Assembly: GCF_021261325.1 (NCBI RefSeq)
Contig: NZ_JAJSBI010000006.1
Span: 124,001 to 188,000, forward strand
Direction of reading: 5' to 3'
Length of the DNA: 64,000 bases
Origin: Streptomyces guryensis
GTDB lineage: Bacteria; Actinomycetota; Actinomycetes; Streptomycetales; Streptomycetaceae
Positions 19,117-27,157 of the stretch are shown here, in pieces (position 1 is the first letter of the stretch; each line of letters begins with the position of its first letter). The translations under genes were made by a program, and so were the position numbers. The notes under the pieces were generated by a model, which was given only the letters and a program-made list of their open reading frames with translations, did not search any database and was not told the DNA's origin.

Positions 19117-19842
19117 TCAGGAACGGACAGCCACCACCATCCGTACGCGCGGGCTGCCGTCGCTGCGTCGCCCGAACTCCGGCAGCTCCTGGAGGCCCAC
19201 GCGGAAGCCGGCCCACTCCAGCTCGCGTCGCACGTCCCCGAGGCGGAAGGTCCGGTAGTACATGACGAACGGCGGCCGCCACAGGGCGTTGCGCACCCGC
19301 ATGGCCGCGTCGAAGCCGAGCAGCATCCAGAACGCGGGGGACGTGGACCTCGGCGGGGCCAGGAGGGGGAAGGCGAAGCGGCCGCCCGGCCGCAGCACTG
19401 TGTGGACCTGGGCGAACAGGCCCGGCAGTTCTCCGGGCAGGAAGTGCCCGAACGCCCCGAAGCTGACCGCCAGGTCGAAGGCGCCGGGTGCGAACGGGAG
19501 CGCGCGGGCATCCCCCCGCACCCAGGACACCGTCGGCCCGGCCGACCGTACGCCCTGGCGGGCCACTGCGAGCATGCCCCCGCTGAAGTCGATGCCCGTG
19601 ACGCTCCGACGACACACCCTGGCCAGCACGTCGGCTCCGGCTCCGGTGCCGCAGCACAGGTCGAGCCCCGCATCGAAGGGCCCCGTCCGCGCCAGCGCCG
19701 AGGCGACGGCGTCGAGCACCGCGCCGGGGGTCCGGAAGGGGGTGCGGTCGAACTTCGGGGCGAGCAGGTCGTAGCCGTGCTCGACGGACGACAGCGCCTG
19801 GACGGCGAGCTCGCGCAGACTGGGACCTTCGGGGCTGAACAT
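19117..19842 (-). CDS. Class I SAM-dependent methyltransferase
   Basis: A 241-residue methyltransferase. [20 protein letters not shown] is motif [19 protein letters not shown] motif II, and [19 protein letters not shown] motif IV. Hydrophobic C-terminal segments ([27 protein letters not shown]) suggest a lipophilic substrate or membrane association. The start is set at MFSPEGPSL; an in-frame GTG 33 bp upstream (19875) is an alternative, and neither has a strong ribosome binding site. It is divergent from the NTF2-like gene. Confidence 0.82.
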   Translation of the reverse strand: MFSPEGPSLRELAVQALSSVEHGYDLLAPKFDRTPFRTPGAVLDAVASALARTGPFDAGLDLCCGTGAGADVLARVCRRSVTGIDFSGGMLAVARQGVRSAGPTVSWVRGDARALPFAPGAFDLAVSFGAFGHFLPGELPGLFAQVHTVLRPGGRFAFPLLAPPRSTSPAFWMLLGFDAAMRVRNALWRPPFVMYYRTFRLGDVRRELEWAGFRVGLQELPEFGRRSDGSPRVRMVVAVRS

Positions 19843-19885
19843 CAGCGCCAGCTTAGGGGACGCGTCGCTGGACACACCCCCGGCG

Positions 19886-19920
19886 GCTGATTATTCTCAT
19901 CAGCACTTACTCAACTAGTT
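19886..19920. promoter_or_regulatory. Candidate operator between methyltransferase and NTF2-like gene
   Basis: GCTGAT-TATTCTC-ATCAGC (19886-19904) is a 6-bp inverted repeat. AACTAGTT (19913-19920) is a perfect 8-bp palindrome inside CTCAACTAGTTCAC. Both lie in an AT-rich divergent gap immediately before the NTF2-like start. Confidence 0.35.
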
Positions 19921-19937
19921 CACTATGGGGTGATCCG

Positions 19938-20333
19938 ATGCGCGCGTTCCGCGAGGCGGTCGAGGCCGGCGACATGGACGCCGTCGAGGCGCTGCTGGCG
20001 GAGGACGTCGTCTTCACCAGCCCTGTGGTCTTCAAGCCCTACCCGGGCAAGGCGATCACGGCGGCGATCCTGCGCGCGGTCTCGAAGGTCTTCGAGGACT
20101 TCCGCTACGAGCGCGAGCTCGCGGGGGCCGACGGCCGCGACCACGCACTGGTGTTCACGGCACGGGTGGGCGACCGCGAGCTGAGCGGCTGCGACTTCAT
20201 CCATGTCGACGAGGAGGGACTGATCGACGAACTGACCGTCATGGTGCGCCCGTTGTCCGGTGCGCAGGCCCTGGCGGCGGCCATGGGCGCTCAGTTCGAC
20301 CGGATCGCGAAGGAGGCGGAGGCGCGGTCCTGA
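19938..20333 (+). CDS. NTF2-like (SnoaL-type) protein
   Basis: A 131-residue single-domain NTF2-fold protein. FREAVEAGDMDAVEALLAEDVVFTSPV is the typical helix-strand opening, and FIHVDEEGLIDELTVMVRPL the closing strands. Such proteins are polyketide cyclase-like enzymes or small-molecule binding proteins. There is no strong ribosome binding site, and no in-frame alternative start is visible upstream. The function is unassigned. Confidence 0.82.
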   Translation: MRAFREAVEAGDMDAVEALLAEDVVFTSPVVFKPYPGKAITAAILRAVSKVFEDFRYERELAGADGRDHALVFTARVGDRELSGCDFIHVDEEGLIDELTVMVRPLSGAQALAAAMGAQFDRIAKEAEARS

Positions 20334-20403
20334 CAGCTCGGCTGGCACGGGCCGGCCGGAACCCCGGGGCCCGACGCGGCCAGGTTCCGGCCGGTGCGTC
20401 GAG

Positions 20404-20690
20404 GTCGGGCGACGGCCAGGGTGATCGCCCCCGTGTACGACTTCCCGGCGGTGATGGCCATCTCCGTGCCGCGACGGTCATCGTCACCGACTTGCCGCGC
20501 GGTGCCCCCACGGCGGCGTCGGAAGCGAGGGCCGGCGCGGTCAGGTACGACGTGCCGGTGACCGTCCACTTCGAGCCGCTGTTCAGCTTGACGATGGCGC
20601 CGTTGTCGACGGCGGCCTGCGCGCTGTTGGTGACGATACCCAACTGGTAGAAGGTGGTCGAGTCGATGCTGGAGACCCGGGGGTCGACAA
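20404..20690 (-). pseudogene. Fragment of a secreted beta-rich protein, frameshifted
   Basis: On the minus strand one frame reads VSSIDSTTFYQLGIVTNSAQAAVDNGAIVKL and later APRGKSVTMTV. The continuation GTEMAITAGKSYTGAITLAVA lies in the next frame. Restoring one lost base near 20468 would give TVDGTEMAI, a smooth join. The composition (Ser, Thr, Gly, Asn, alternating hydrophobics) is that of the C-terminal part of a secreted beta-structured protein; the family is not identified. Both ends are missing, and it butts against an SDR fragment on the opposite strand. Confidence 0.55.
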
Positions 20691-21177
20691 CCCGGGCATC
20701 CCGATGCGGGCGTGCCTCGGCGAGGTCGAACTCGCCGGCTGGGACCGGGCGTTCGCGCTGAACACGACTGGCGCCCTGCTCGGCATCCAGGCCCTGGCCC
20801 CACTGATGCCGGCCGGCTCGTCCATCGTCGACGTCGGCTCGGTCGCCGCCCTGACCGCCCATCACGCGGTCGCGTACACGACCAGCAAGTGGGTCCTGCA
20901 CGGCTTGTCGAAGGTCGCGGCGCTGGAGCCGGCCCCGCGCGGCATCCGTACGAACGTGATCCACCCGGGCTATGTCGAGACCCCGCTGATGGCCTCCGCG
21001 AACCCGGCGTTCGTGCAGGCGCACGTCTCGATGACGCCCCAGGGCCGCGCCGGCACCCCCGACGAGGTGGCTCCGCTGGTGGTCTGTCTGCTGTCCGACG
21101 AGACGTCGTACGTCAACGCTGCGGAGATCACGGTCGACGGCGGGACGAAGGCGATCACGAACGCGCTCGACGCGTAG
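20683..21177 (+). pseudogene. Short-chain dehydrogenase, 5'-truncated
   Basis: The frame begins DNPGIPMRACLGEVELAGWDRAFALNTTGALLG and continues through SSIVDVGSVAALTAHHAVAYTTSKWVLHG, with catalytic S, Y and K present, to the C-terminal YVNAAEITVDGGTKAITNALDA. The first 80-90 residues of an SDR, including the TGxxxGxG cofactor motif, are absent. Upstream DNA instead carries an unrelated fragment in the opposite orientation, so a recombination junction lies near 20,680. An ATG at 20704 could express the piece, but it could not bind NAD(P). Confidence 0.75.
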
Positions 21178-21843
21178 TCAGGGGAGGCCGACGGTCAGGG
21201 TGCCGGTGGGCAGCGAGGGGGCCGGCCAATGGGGCTCGGAGCGCCAGTCCCGCCAGTCCGCGGCAGCGGCGAAGGGGCCCGTTCTCTCCTCGATCATGGC
21301 CGTTGCTTCGTCGCGGGCCCTCTCGACCGCCCGGTGATCGGCCTCGCTCACCACTCCCAGCCGACGGCCATGGGCGTACTCGTCCTCGTCCTTCCATCTC
21401 CACTGTGAGAGGTCGGGGTCGATCACCAGGTCCAGGAGGAGGTCGAAGGTGTCGAAACCGATGGCTGTACGGCGCATCGGCTGCTGGAAGTTGACGTACC
21501 AGTGCGCCAACCGGTGGCCGTCGGAGGGGTCGTAGAAGGCGTGCACGCTGAACCAGAGCTCCGGTGGGACCCACTGGAGATGGGCCGTGTTCCGCCACGA
21601 CCAGGGGTCGAGTCGCCAGTTCCCGTCGGCCAGGTTCGGCATGGCCCGGGCCCGCGCGGTCTCGTCGCCCGTCAGCAGCCACTCGATCCAGGTCGTCGGC
21701 GCCAGCATTTCCGCCCCGGGCCGGCCTGCGAGGACGAGCGCTTCGGTTCCGTCCTCGACGACTCGAAGGGCGTGTGCACTCCACACCTTGTCGCGGTACA
21801 CATCACGTCGAACCGCAGTCCCTCCCGGCCTCAGCGACCCCAT
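21178..21843 (-). CDS. DUF402 domain-containing protein
   Basis: A 221-residue protein of the DUF402 family. The core WYVNFQQPMRRTAIGFDTFDLLLDLVIDPDLSQWRWKDEDEYAHG carries the conserved Trp, Asp and Glu/Lys residues of this fold, which in characterised members is a nucleoside diphosphatase-like metal-dependent phosphatase. The ATG at 21843 follows GGGAGGTGGG. It lies 75 bp downstream of the MFS gene on the same strand and may be its last operon partner. The substrate here is unknown. Confidence 0.82.
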   Translation of the reverse strand: MGSLRPGGTAVRRDVYRDKVWSAHALRVVEDGTEALVLAGRPGAEMLAPTTWIEWLLTGDETARARAMPNLADGNWRLDPWSWRNTAHLQWVPPELWFSVHAFYDPSDGHRLAHWYVNFQQPMRRTAIGFDTFDLLLDLVIDPDLSQWRWKDEDEYAHGRRLGVVSEADHRAVERARDEATAMIEERTGPFAAAADWRDWRSEPHWPAPSLPTGTLTVGLP

Positions 21844-21917
21844 GGCCCACCTCCCGACACCACAACGCCTCGCTTCGGTGCGAAGGTTCCACGGGGTTTC
21901 GCGGCGAGCCAGGGTGA

Positions 21918-23357
21918 TCACGACCGCACTCGGCGCCGCGTGATCCCGGCGGTCGGCGCGGGCTGCGTCCTGCGCCTGCGCGGCCTGCGCAGCAACACCA
22001 GCGCGCAGGTCAGCCCGGCCGCCGCAAGGACGGCACATGCCGTGAACGCGGACCGGTAGCCCTCGGTCAGGGCCGCGAGCCGTTCCGGGCCGCCACCGTG
22101 GGAGAGGGCGACGGAGGTGACGACGGCGACTCCGAAGGCGCCGCCGATCTGGAAGGCCGCGGTGTTGATCCCGGAGGCCACCCCGGACTCCCGCTCCCCC
22201 ACTCCGGTCAGCGCGGCGATGGAACCGGCCACCGCGCAGGCGCCGAGTCCCGGCCCGAAGAGCAGCAGCCCGGGCAGCAGGTCGCGGACGAAGCCGCCGT
22301 CCACGGGCACCCCGGCCAGCAGCATGCTGCCCGCACCGACCAGGGCGAGTCCGCCGACGGCGACCGGGCGGGCGCCGAGGCGGGTGACCAGGGCCTGCCC
22401 GCCGTAGGAGCCGACGACGGCGCCGACCGGCATCACGACGTTGGCGAGGCCGAACTGCAGCGGCGAATAACCGAGGACGCCCTGTCCGTACTGGGACAGC
22501 GTGTACGACATCCCGAAGGCGCAGGCGCCGAGCAGGAAGACGACCAGGTTGCCGCCGCTGACGGTCCGCGTACGCAGCAGGCGCAGGGGGACGAGGGGTG
22601 CCGTGGACCGGGCCTCGACACGGATGAAGATCACGGCGAGCAGCACGGCCGCGGCCAGCAGGCCGGTCGTGCGCGCCGACAGCCATCCGGCACGGGGCGC
22701 CTCGACGACGGCGTACACACAGGCGACGAGCGCCGCGGTGGCCGTGAGTGCGCCGGCCGGGTCGTAGGCGCGGGAGTGTGCCCCGGTGCGGCTCTCGCGC
22801 AGCAGGAGGGGACTCAGGGCCAGCAGGAGCAGCGCCACGGGGACGTTGAGGAAGAAGACCCATTCCCAGCCCAGTACGTCGGTGAGCGGTCCGCCGATCA
22901 GCAGGGCTGCGGTGGCGCCGAAGCCGCCGCTGCCGGACCAGATGGCCAGCGCCTTGTTGCGGTCGTGGCCCTCCTCGAAGGTGTCCACCAGCAGGGAGAG
23001 TGCGCTGGGCGCCATGACGGCGGCCGACACGCCCTGGACGGCGCGTGCCGCAATCAGCACTCCAGCACTCCAGGCGCATCCGCACAGCAGTGAGGACAGC
23101 CCGAACAGCAGCGTTCCGGTCATGAAGACGCGGCGGCGGCCGAGCAGGTCGGCGGTGCGGCCGCCGAGGAGCAGCAGCCCGCCGAAGGTGAGCAGATAGG
23201 CGCTCATCACCCACTGGGCGCCGTCCGCGGACAGGCCGAGGCCGCGGGTGATCGACGGCAGTGCGAGCAGGACGATCTGAGCGTCGAGGATCACCATGAA
23301 CCCGGCGACGCAGAGCAGGGCGAGGGCGTACCAGCGGCGGGCGTTGCCGGCGATCAC
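21918..23357 (-). CDS. MFS transporter, DHA2 (14-TMS) drug exporter family
   Basis: A 479-residue exporter with about 14 hydrophobic helices. Motif A appears as GGRTADLLGRRRVFMTG, motif C-like glycine-rich helices follow, and LLCVAGFMVILDAQIVLLALPSI is the N-terminal helix typical of DHA2 drug/H+ antiporters. The GTG at 23357 is chosen because GGGAGG lies directly before it; the longer upstream frame is Arg/Pro-rich. It begins 2 bp after the stop of a 42-codon ORF, and an ECF42-type promoter precedes that ORF, so the exporter belongs to the ECF42 unit. Confidence 0.85.
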   Translation of the reverse strand: MIAGNARRWYALALLCVAGFMVILDAQIVLLALPSITRGLGLSADGAQWVMSAYLLTFGGLLLLGGRTADLLGRRRVFMTGTLLFGLSSLLCGCAWSAGVLIAARAVQGVSAAVMAPSALSLLVDTFEEGHDRNKALAIWSGSGGFGATAALLIGGPLTDVLGWEWVFFLNVPVALLLLALSPLLLRESRTGAHSRAYDPAGALTATAALVACVYAVVEAPRAGWLSARTTGLLAAAVLLAVIFIRVEARSTAPLVPLRLLRTRTVSGGNLVVFLLGACAFGMSYTLSQYGQGVLGYSPLQFGLANVVMPVGAVVGSYGGQALVTRLGARPVAVGGLALVGAGSMLLAGVPVDGGFVRDLLPGLLLFGPGLGACAVAGSIAALTGVGERESGVASGINTAAFQIGGAFGVAVVTSVALSHGGGPERLAALTEGYRSAFTACAVLAAAGLTCALVLLRRPRRRRTQPAPTAGITRRRVRS

Positions 23358-23359
23358 GG

Positions 23360-23488
23360 TCAGCCTCCCAGGCGCAGGGCCGCCAGCCACACGTCGGGCG
23401 CGTTGTGGGCGTCGGTGGTCGGGCGCGCCCGCCGCAGTGCGGCGAGGAGCCGGGGGAGCCTGCCGGGGCGAGGGGCGTGAGCGGTCAT
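23360..23488 (-). CDS. 42-residue small protein between ECF42 sigma factor and exporter
   Basis: The ATG (reverse complement at 23486-23488) follows GGAGG at good spacing. The peptide opens MTAHAPRPGRLPRLLAALRRARP and ends DVWLAALRLGG, then TGA two bases before the MFS GTG. It is basic, amphipathic and not membrane-spanning. An ECF42-type promoter lies 38-64 bp upstream. It could be a functional microprotein, or a leader that couples translation to the exporter. No family is recognised. Confidence 0.55.
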   Translation of the reverse strand: MTAHAPRPGRLPRLLAALRRARPTTDAHNAPDVWLAALRLGG

Positions 23489-23525
23489 CGGGGCCTCCGG
23501 TGTCGCGGGGTTGTCTCACCCCACC

Positions 23526-23552
23526 GACGAACGGCCCCTACACGGTTCGACA
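23526..23552 (-). promoter_or_regulatory. ECF42-type promoter for small ORF-MFS
   Basis: Read on the minus strand: TGTCGA (23552-23547), a 17-bp spacer, CGTC (23529-23526). The same two elements at the same spacing precede the YCII operon at 25848-25874 and the second ECF42 locus at 36847-36873. The -35 half lies inside the last codons of the sigma gene. From memory, TGTCGA with CG(A/T)C is the motif reported for ECF42 sigma factors. Confidence 0.7.
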
Positions 23553-24794
23553 CTCCGCGAGCCGCTTCTCCAGAAACCTCCGCTCCGCTTCGTTCTCCAC
23601 CAGCTCCAGCGCCCGCTCGTACGCCGTGGCGGCTTCCGCCGTACGTCCGCTGCGGCGCAGCAGGTCGGCGCGGGTGGCGGGCAGCAGGTGGTAGCCGTCC
23701 AGGTCGCCCTCGCGTTCCAGTTCGGCGACCATGGCGAGTCCCGCGTCGGGGCCCGCCGACATGCCGACGGCCACGGCGCGGTTGAGGCGGACCACGGCGG
23801 AGGGCACGAAGCGGGCCAACTCGCCGTACAGCCCTGCGATATCGGCCCAGTCGGTGTCCTCGGCCGTGGCGGCGGTGGCGTGGCAGGCGGCGATGGCGGC
23901 CTGGATCTGGTAGGGGCCGGGACTGCCGCGGCGCAGTGCCGTCTCCAGCAGGGTGGCGCCCTCGTCGATCTCGACGCGGTCCCAGGCGGCGCGGTCCTGC
24001 TCCTCCAGGGTCACCAGCTCGCCGCCCGCGTCCACGCGCGTGTGCCTGCGGGCGTCGTGCAGCAGCAGGAGGGCGAGCAGGCCCAGCGTCTCGGGCTCGT
24101 CGGGCATCAGGCGGGCCAGCACGCGCGCGAGGCGGATGGCTTCGGCGCACAGGTTGGTCCGGACGAGGTCGGCGCCGGAGGTGGCCGCGTAGCCCTCGTT
24201 GAACAGGAGGTAGACGACGCCGAGTACGCCCGTGGTGCGTTCGGGCAGGAGGTGCGCGGGCGGCACCCGGTAGGGGATGCCGGCGTTGCGGATCTTCTTC
24301 TTGGCGCGCACCAGGCGCTGCGCCATGGTCGCCTCGGGGACCAGGAAGGCGCGGGCGATCTCCGGTGTGGTCAGTCCCGCGAGGGTGCGCAGGGTCAGGG
24401 CGACCCGCGCCTCGATGGGCAGGGCGGGGTGGCAGCAGGTGAAGATCAGCCGCAGCCGGTCGTCCTGGACACCGCTGTCGTCCCCTTCGTACTCCGGGTC
24501 GTGCGGTCCCTCGTCCCGCGCCAGCACAGCCGCCTCCCGCAGTTTCGCCGCTCCCACCGCCTCCCGGCGCAGTACGTCGAGGGCGCGGTTGCGGGCGGTC
24601 GTGGTCAGCCATGCCCCGGGGCGGCGCGGCACTCCGTCGCGCCGCCACCGGTCCAGGGCCTGGGCGAAGGCGTCCTGCGCGCACTCCTCGGCGAGGTCCC
24701 AGTCGCCGGTCACCCGGATCAGGGTGGCGACGACCTGGCCCCACTCCTCACGGAAGGCGGCGGCGACGGCCTCCTCGGCATCGGGCACGTTCAC
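23538..24794 (-). CDS. ECF42-type RNA polymerase sigma factor with TPR-like C-terminal extension
   Basis: A 418-residue sigma factor. Region sigma2 (about 9-75) contains DWDLAEECAQDAFAQALDRW. Sigma4 (about 115-165) contains ARVALTLRTLAGLTTPEIARAFLVPEATMAQRLVRAKKKI. A helical extension of about 250 residues (LLFNEGYAATSG ... AVVRLNRAVAVGMSAGPDAGL) marks the ECF42 group, which lacks an anti-sigma factor and is linked to YCII/DGPF proteins. It starts within a 4-bp ATGA overlap with the YCII gene. Autoregulation is likely, since the ECF42 motif precedes the operon. Confidence 0.92.
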   Translation of the reverse strand: MNVPDAEEAVAAAFREEWGQVVATLIRVTGDWDLAEECAQDAFAQALDRWRRDGVPRRPGAWLTTTARNRALDVLRREAVGAAKLREAAVLARDEGPHDPEYEGDDSGVQDDRLRLIFTCCHPALPIEARVALTLRTLAGLTTPEIARAFLVPEATMAQRLVRAKKKIRNAGIPYRVPPAHLLPERTTGVLGVVYLLFNEGYAATSGADLVRTNLCAEAIRLARVLARLMPDEPETLGLLALLLLHDARRHTRVDAGGELVTLEEQDRAAWDRVEIDEGATLLETALRRGSPGPYQIQAAIAACHATAATAEDTDWADIAGLYGELARFVPSAVVRLNRAVAVGMSAGPDAGLAMVAELEREGDLDGYHLLPATRADLLRRSGRTAEAATAYERALELVENEAERRFLEKRLAECRTV

Positions 24795-25069
24795 TCCCGG
24801 ACCGGCCGCACTTCGACGGTGCCGCCGTCGAGGGCGGCGGAGTGCCTGGCGGCGAGGGCGATGGCCTCGTCGAGGTCGTCGGCCACCACGAGGTCCACGC
24901 CCGCGATGTACTCCTCGGTGCGGGCGAACGGCCCGTCGGCGAGGAGGACTTCGTCGCCGGCGACGCGCACGGTGGTGGCGTCGGCGGGCGGACGCAGCCG
25001 GGCGCTGACCCGCGGGGTGGCGGGCTCCTCATCGTCCGCCGGGGCGCAGACGAACAGCACGTACTTCAC
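24791..25069 (-). CDS. YCII/DGPF domain protein
   Basis: A 92-residue single-domain protein. MKYVLFVCAP, LLADGPFARTEEYIAGVDLVVADDLDEAIALAARH and VEVRPV follow the YCII/DGPF pattern: a ferredoxin-like fold with the DGPF motif and a conserved Glu. It overlaps its neighbours by 4 bp on each side (ATGA), so the three genes are tightly co-translated. DGPF proteins accompany ECF42 sigma factors; their biochemical role is unresolved. Confidence 0.9.
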   Translation of the reverse strand: MKYVLFVCAPADDEEPATPRVSARLRPPADATTVRVAGDEVLLADGPFARTEEYIAGVDLVVADDLDEAIALAARHSAALDGGTVEVRPVRE

Positions 25070-25809
25070 GGCCTGTCCTTCGCCGGGTGGGCGTCCGGGA
25101 CGGGCGAGACGTGCTCATGGGTGATCAGCCAGCGCAGGCCGGCGTTGCGGTAGCCGGTGGTCACCCGCAGCACGTCGTCCAGGTGGGTGCCGTCCGTGCG
25201 GGTGGCCCGTGTCCGGACGAGGGCGTGGGCGAACGCGATGCTCTCGTCGGCGTGGATCCGCAGTTCCAGGACCTCGCGGGTCACGGGCCCGGTGACGGTG
25301 GCGAACCCGTCCTCCACCGCCTTGCGGAAGGCATCGAGGCCCTGCCGCTCCCCGCCATCGGCGAGGTGGAAGATCTCGACGTCCGGCGCGTAGCAGGCCA
25401 GGATCCGCTCCACGTCGCGCTCCCGGGCGGCCTCGGTCAGCTCGGCGTCGAGCCGGCGGACCGACGTCTCCTCGTCCTCCTCGTCCCACATGGGCCAGAA
25501 CGGGCGTACCTCCATGGCCCCGATGGTGGCCACCGGGTGCCTGGCGGCGGCCTCGACGGCCTCCTCCAGGCTGTCGCACTCCAGGACGTCGAATCCGGCG
25601 ACGTACTCCTTGGTCTCCGCGAACGGGCCGTCGGTGCGCAGCACCTCACCGCCGCGCACCCGCACCGTGACCGCCTCGGAGGGCAGGGCCAGCCGGTGGC
25701 CGTGCAGCCGGACGCTGCGGTCGCCGAGCTCCTCCACCCAGGGTTCGACGGGTGCCATGCCCGAGGCGTCGGCGGTGTCGTCGCCGCAGACGAGCAGCAT
25801 GTACTTCAT
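25066..25809 (-). CDS. YCII-SnoaL-like fusion protein
   Basis: A 247-residue fusion. Residues 1-105 are a YCII/DGPF domain (MKYMLLVCGD ... LRTDGPFAETKEYVAGFDVLECDSLEEAVEAAARHP ... MEVRPFWPMW). Residues about 115-240 are an NTF2/SnoaL-like domain (LDAELTEAARERDVERILACYAPDVEIFHLADGG ... WLITHEHVSPV). It is the first gene of the ECF42 operon and has the ECF42 promoter 39-65 bp upstream. The fusion suggests that the YCII domain senses or processes a small ligand bound by the SnoaL-like domain; this is inference. Confidence 0.88.
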   Translation of the reverse strand: MKYMLLVCGDDTADASGMAPVEPWVEELGDRSVRLHGHRLALPSEAVTVRVRGGEVLRTDGPFAETKEYVAGFDVLECDSLEEAVEAAARHPVATIGAMEVRPFWPMWDEEDEETSVRRLDAELTEAARERDVERILACYAPDVEIFHLADGGERQGLDAFRKAVEDGFATVTGPVTREVLELRIHADESIAFAHALVRTRATRTDGTHLDDVLRVTTGYRNAGLRWLITHEHVSPVPDAHPAKDRP

Positions 25810-25847
25810 GGGTCCTCCCGGTCGTCATGAGCTTCCTACACCCCACC

Positions 25848-25874
25848 GACGAACGGGGACCCCCGCAATCGACA
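25848..25874 (-). promoter_or_regulatory. ECF42-type promoter for the YCII-sigma operon
   Basis: On the minus strand: TGTCGA (25874-25869), a 17-bp spacer, CGTC (25851-25848), with the -10 side continuing as GGTGGGGTG. The element at 23526-23552 shares the -10 flank GTTCGTCGGTGGGGTG exactly. Confidence 0.75.
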
Positions 25875-25901
25875 CACCGGTGAGCCGTCCCCTGGACGGG
25901 C

Positions 25902-26541
25902 TCACTCAGGGGTGTCGGTCTCCCGGACGAGTTCGATCGCCCGGCCGAGGGTGGCGAGCCGGTCGTCCAGGGTCTCACCGGCCGGACAGAGACGTACGGT
26001 GTCCACGCCCGCGTCCCGCCACACCCGCAGCCGCGCGCGGACCATGGACTCGGTGCCGATCAGTGTCGTACCGAGCACCATCTCGTCGGTGACCAGGCCG
26101 GCCGCACCGTCCCGGTCGCCCGCCTGCCACCGCTCGCGCACCTCGGCGGCCACCTCCGCCCGGCCCCGGCGGCGGTAGGCATGGTTGTAGGAGTTGGTCG
26201 ACGCCGAGCCCATTCCGCCGAGGCTGAAGGCCAGTTCCTTCTACCACGACACCCCACTCCACCTCGCCGCTCTCTCCGGCCATGCTGCGGCTCACCGGCA
26301 AGATCGCCGACGGCCGGCTCGGCACCATCTTCGTGCCCGACTGCCGTCGAGCACCCTGCGCACGATCCCCGCGGTCTCCCGCACACGGGTCAGCCGCCGG
26401 GCGAACGCGACCCCGTGCAGAGCCCCAGGCCTACGCCACCCGGCAGATGGCGAGGCCGAGTTTCTCGGCCTCGCCGACGAAGTCGGCCCGCTGCGAGCAG
26501 TGTTCACCGCCGGAGGCCTCGATGGTGGTCGCGCTACGCAT
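25902..26541 (-). pseudogene. LLM-class flavin-dependent oxidoreductase, decayed with internal inversion
   Basis: Reading the minus strand from 26541: MRSATTIEASGGEH with EAEKLGLAICRVA is a typical luciferase-like N-terminus, then a stop. GVAFARRLTRVRETAGIVRRVLDG (about 26415-26345) follows in another frame. Between about 26236 and 26342 the plus strand, not the minus, encodes the next family segments (FYHDTPLHLAALS, then MLRLTGKIADGRLGTIFVPD), so this piece is inverted. The minus strand resumes with AFSLGGMGSASTNSYNHAYRRRG through VDTVRLCPAGETLDDRLATLG to the C-terminus. The total is about 640 bp against about 1 kb for the family. Its start codon still overlaps the SRPBCC stop (ATGA). Confidence 0.78.
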
Positions 26542-27074
26542 CAACGGGCCTCCGCCAGCCTCTTGATGTGCTCCAGGGTGACGGTCATGTTGTGCTCGAA
26601 CTCCCGCATCCGTACGAACACGATCTTCTGTTCCTTCTCCGGCATCCGGTCGATCGCCACGGACAGACCCGAGCGGCCCGGGCCCATCTGCATCCACTGC
26701 GACAGCTCGGTGCCACCGCCTCCCGTATGCAGCCGGAAGCGCCAGACGGCCGAGGGCTCGGCGGGATCCTGCACCGCCCAGGCGAAGACCCGCCCCGGCT
26801 CGTACTCGATGACGTACGAGGTGGTGGCCCATTCGCCGAACGCCGGGTGCTTGCTGCGGCCGAGGAACCGGGCGCCGACCGCCGGCCCGGTGGCGCCGTC
26901 GAGCCACTCGACCGAACGGAGTTCCTCGCTCATGCCCGGCATCAGGCCGATGTCGCAGACCAACGCCCACACCCGCTCCGGCGGGGCGTCGATCCAGGTC
27001 CGGACCTCGACGGTGGGTTTGTCCGTGTAGTGCGCGCCCGTCCACTTCACACCGGTCAGCCTCCTCGCCATCAA
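26541..27074 (-). CDS. SRPBCC family (polyketide cyclase/START-like) protein
   Basis: A 177-residue protein. VEVRTWIDAPPERVWALVCDIGLMPGMSEELRSVEWL is the N-terminal strand-helix pattern of SRPBCC cavities, and the C-terminal long helix (FEHNMTVTLEHIKRLAEA) closes it. This kind of protein binds hydrophobic ligands or catalyses cyclisation. It was evidently co-transcribed with the LLM oxidoreductase, now dead, whose start overlaps its stop. The alternative start one codon later gives MARRLTG. Confidence 0.85.
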   Translation of the reverse strand: MMARRLTGVKWTGAHYTDKPTVEVRTWIDAPPERVWALVCDIGLMPGMSEELRSVEWLDGATGPAVGARFLGRSKHPAFGEWATTSYVIEYEPGRVFAWAVQDPAEPSAVWRFRLHTGGGGTELSQWMQMGPGRSGLSVAIDRMPEKEQKIVFVRMREFEHNMTVTLEHIKRLAEAR

Positions 27075-27157
27075 GGGGTCTGACCATCAGAGTCGCTTTG
27101 TAGGACCTCATGATGTCAAGGGGGCCGCGGCGCCCCACGGGTGCCACGGGAGCACCG

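Noticed and set aside
16748..19657. A 969-codon open frame antisense to the STAND ATPase
   Set aside because: Its composition is Arg/Gln/Gly-rich with no domain, while the plus-strand frame has clear Walker motifs.
21178..23214. The 678-codon reading of the DUF402 frame
   Set aside because: Sequence upstream of the ATG at 21843 is antisense-frame noise within the MFS gene; the ATG has a strong GGGAGG ribosome binding site.
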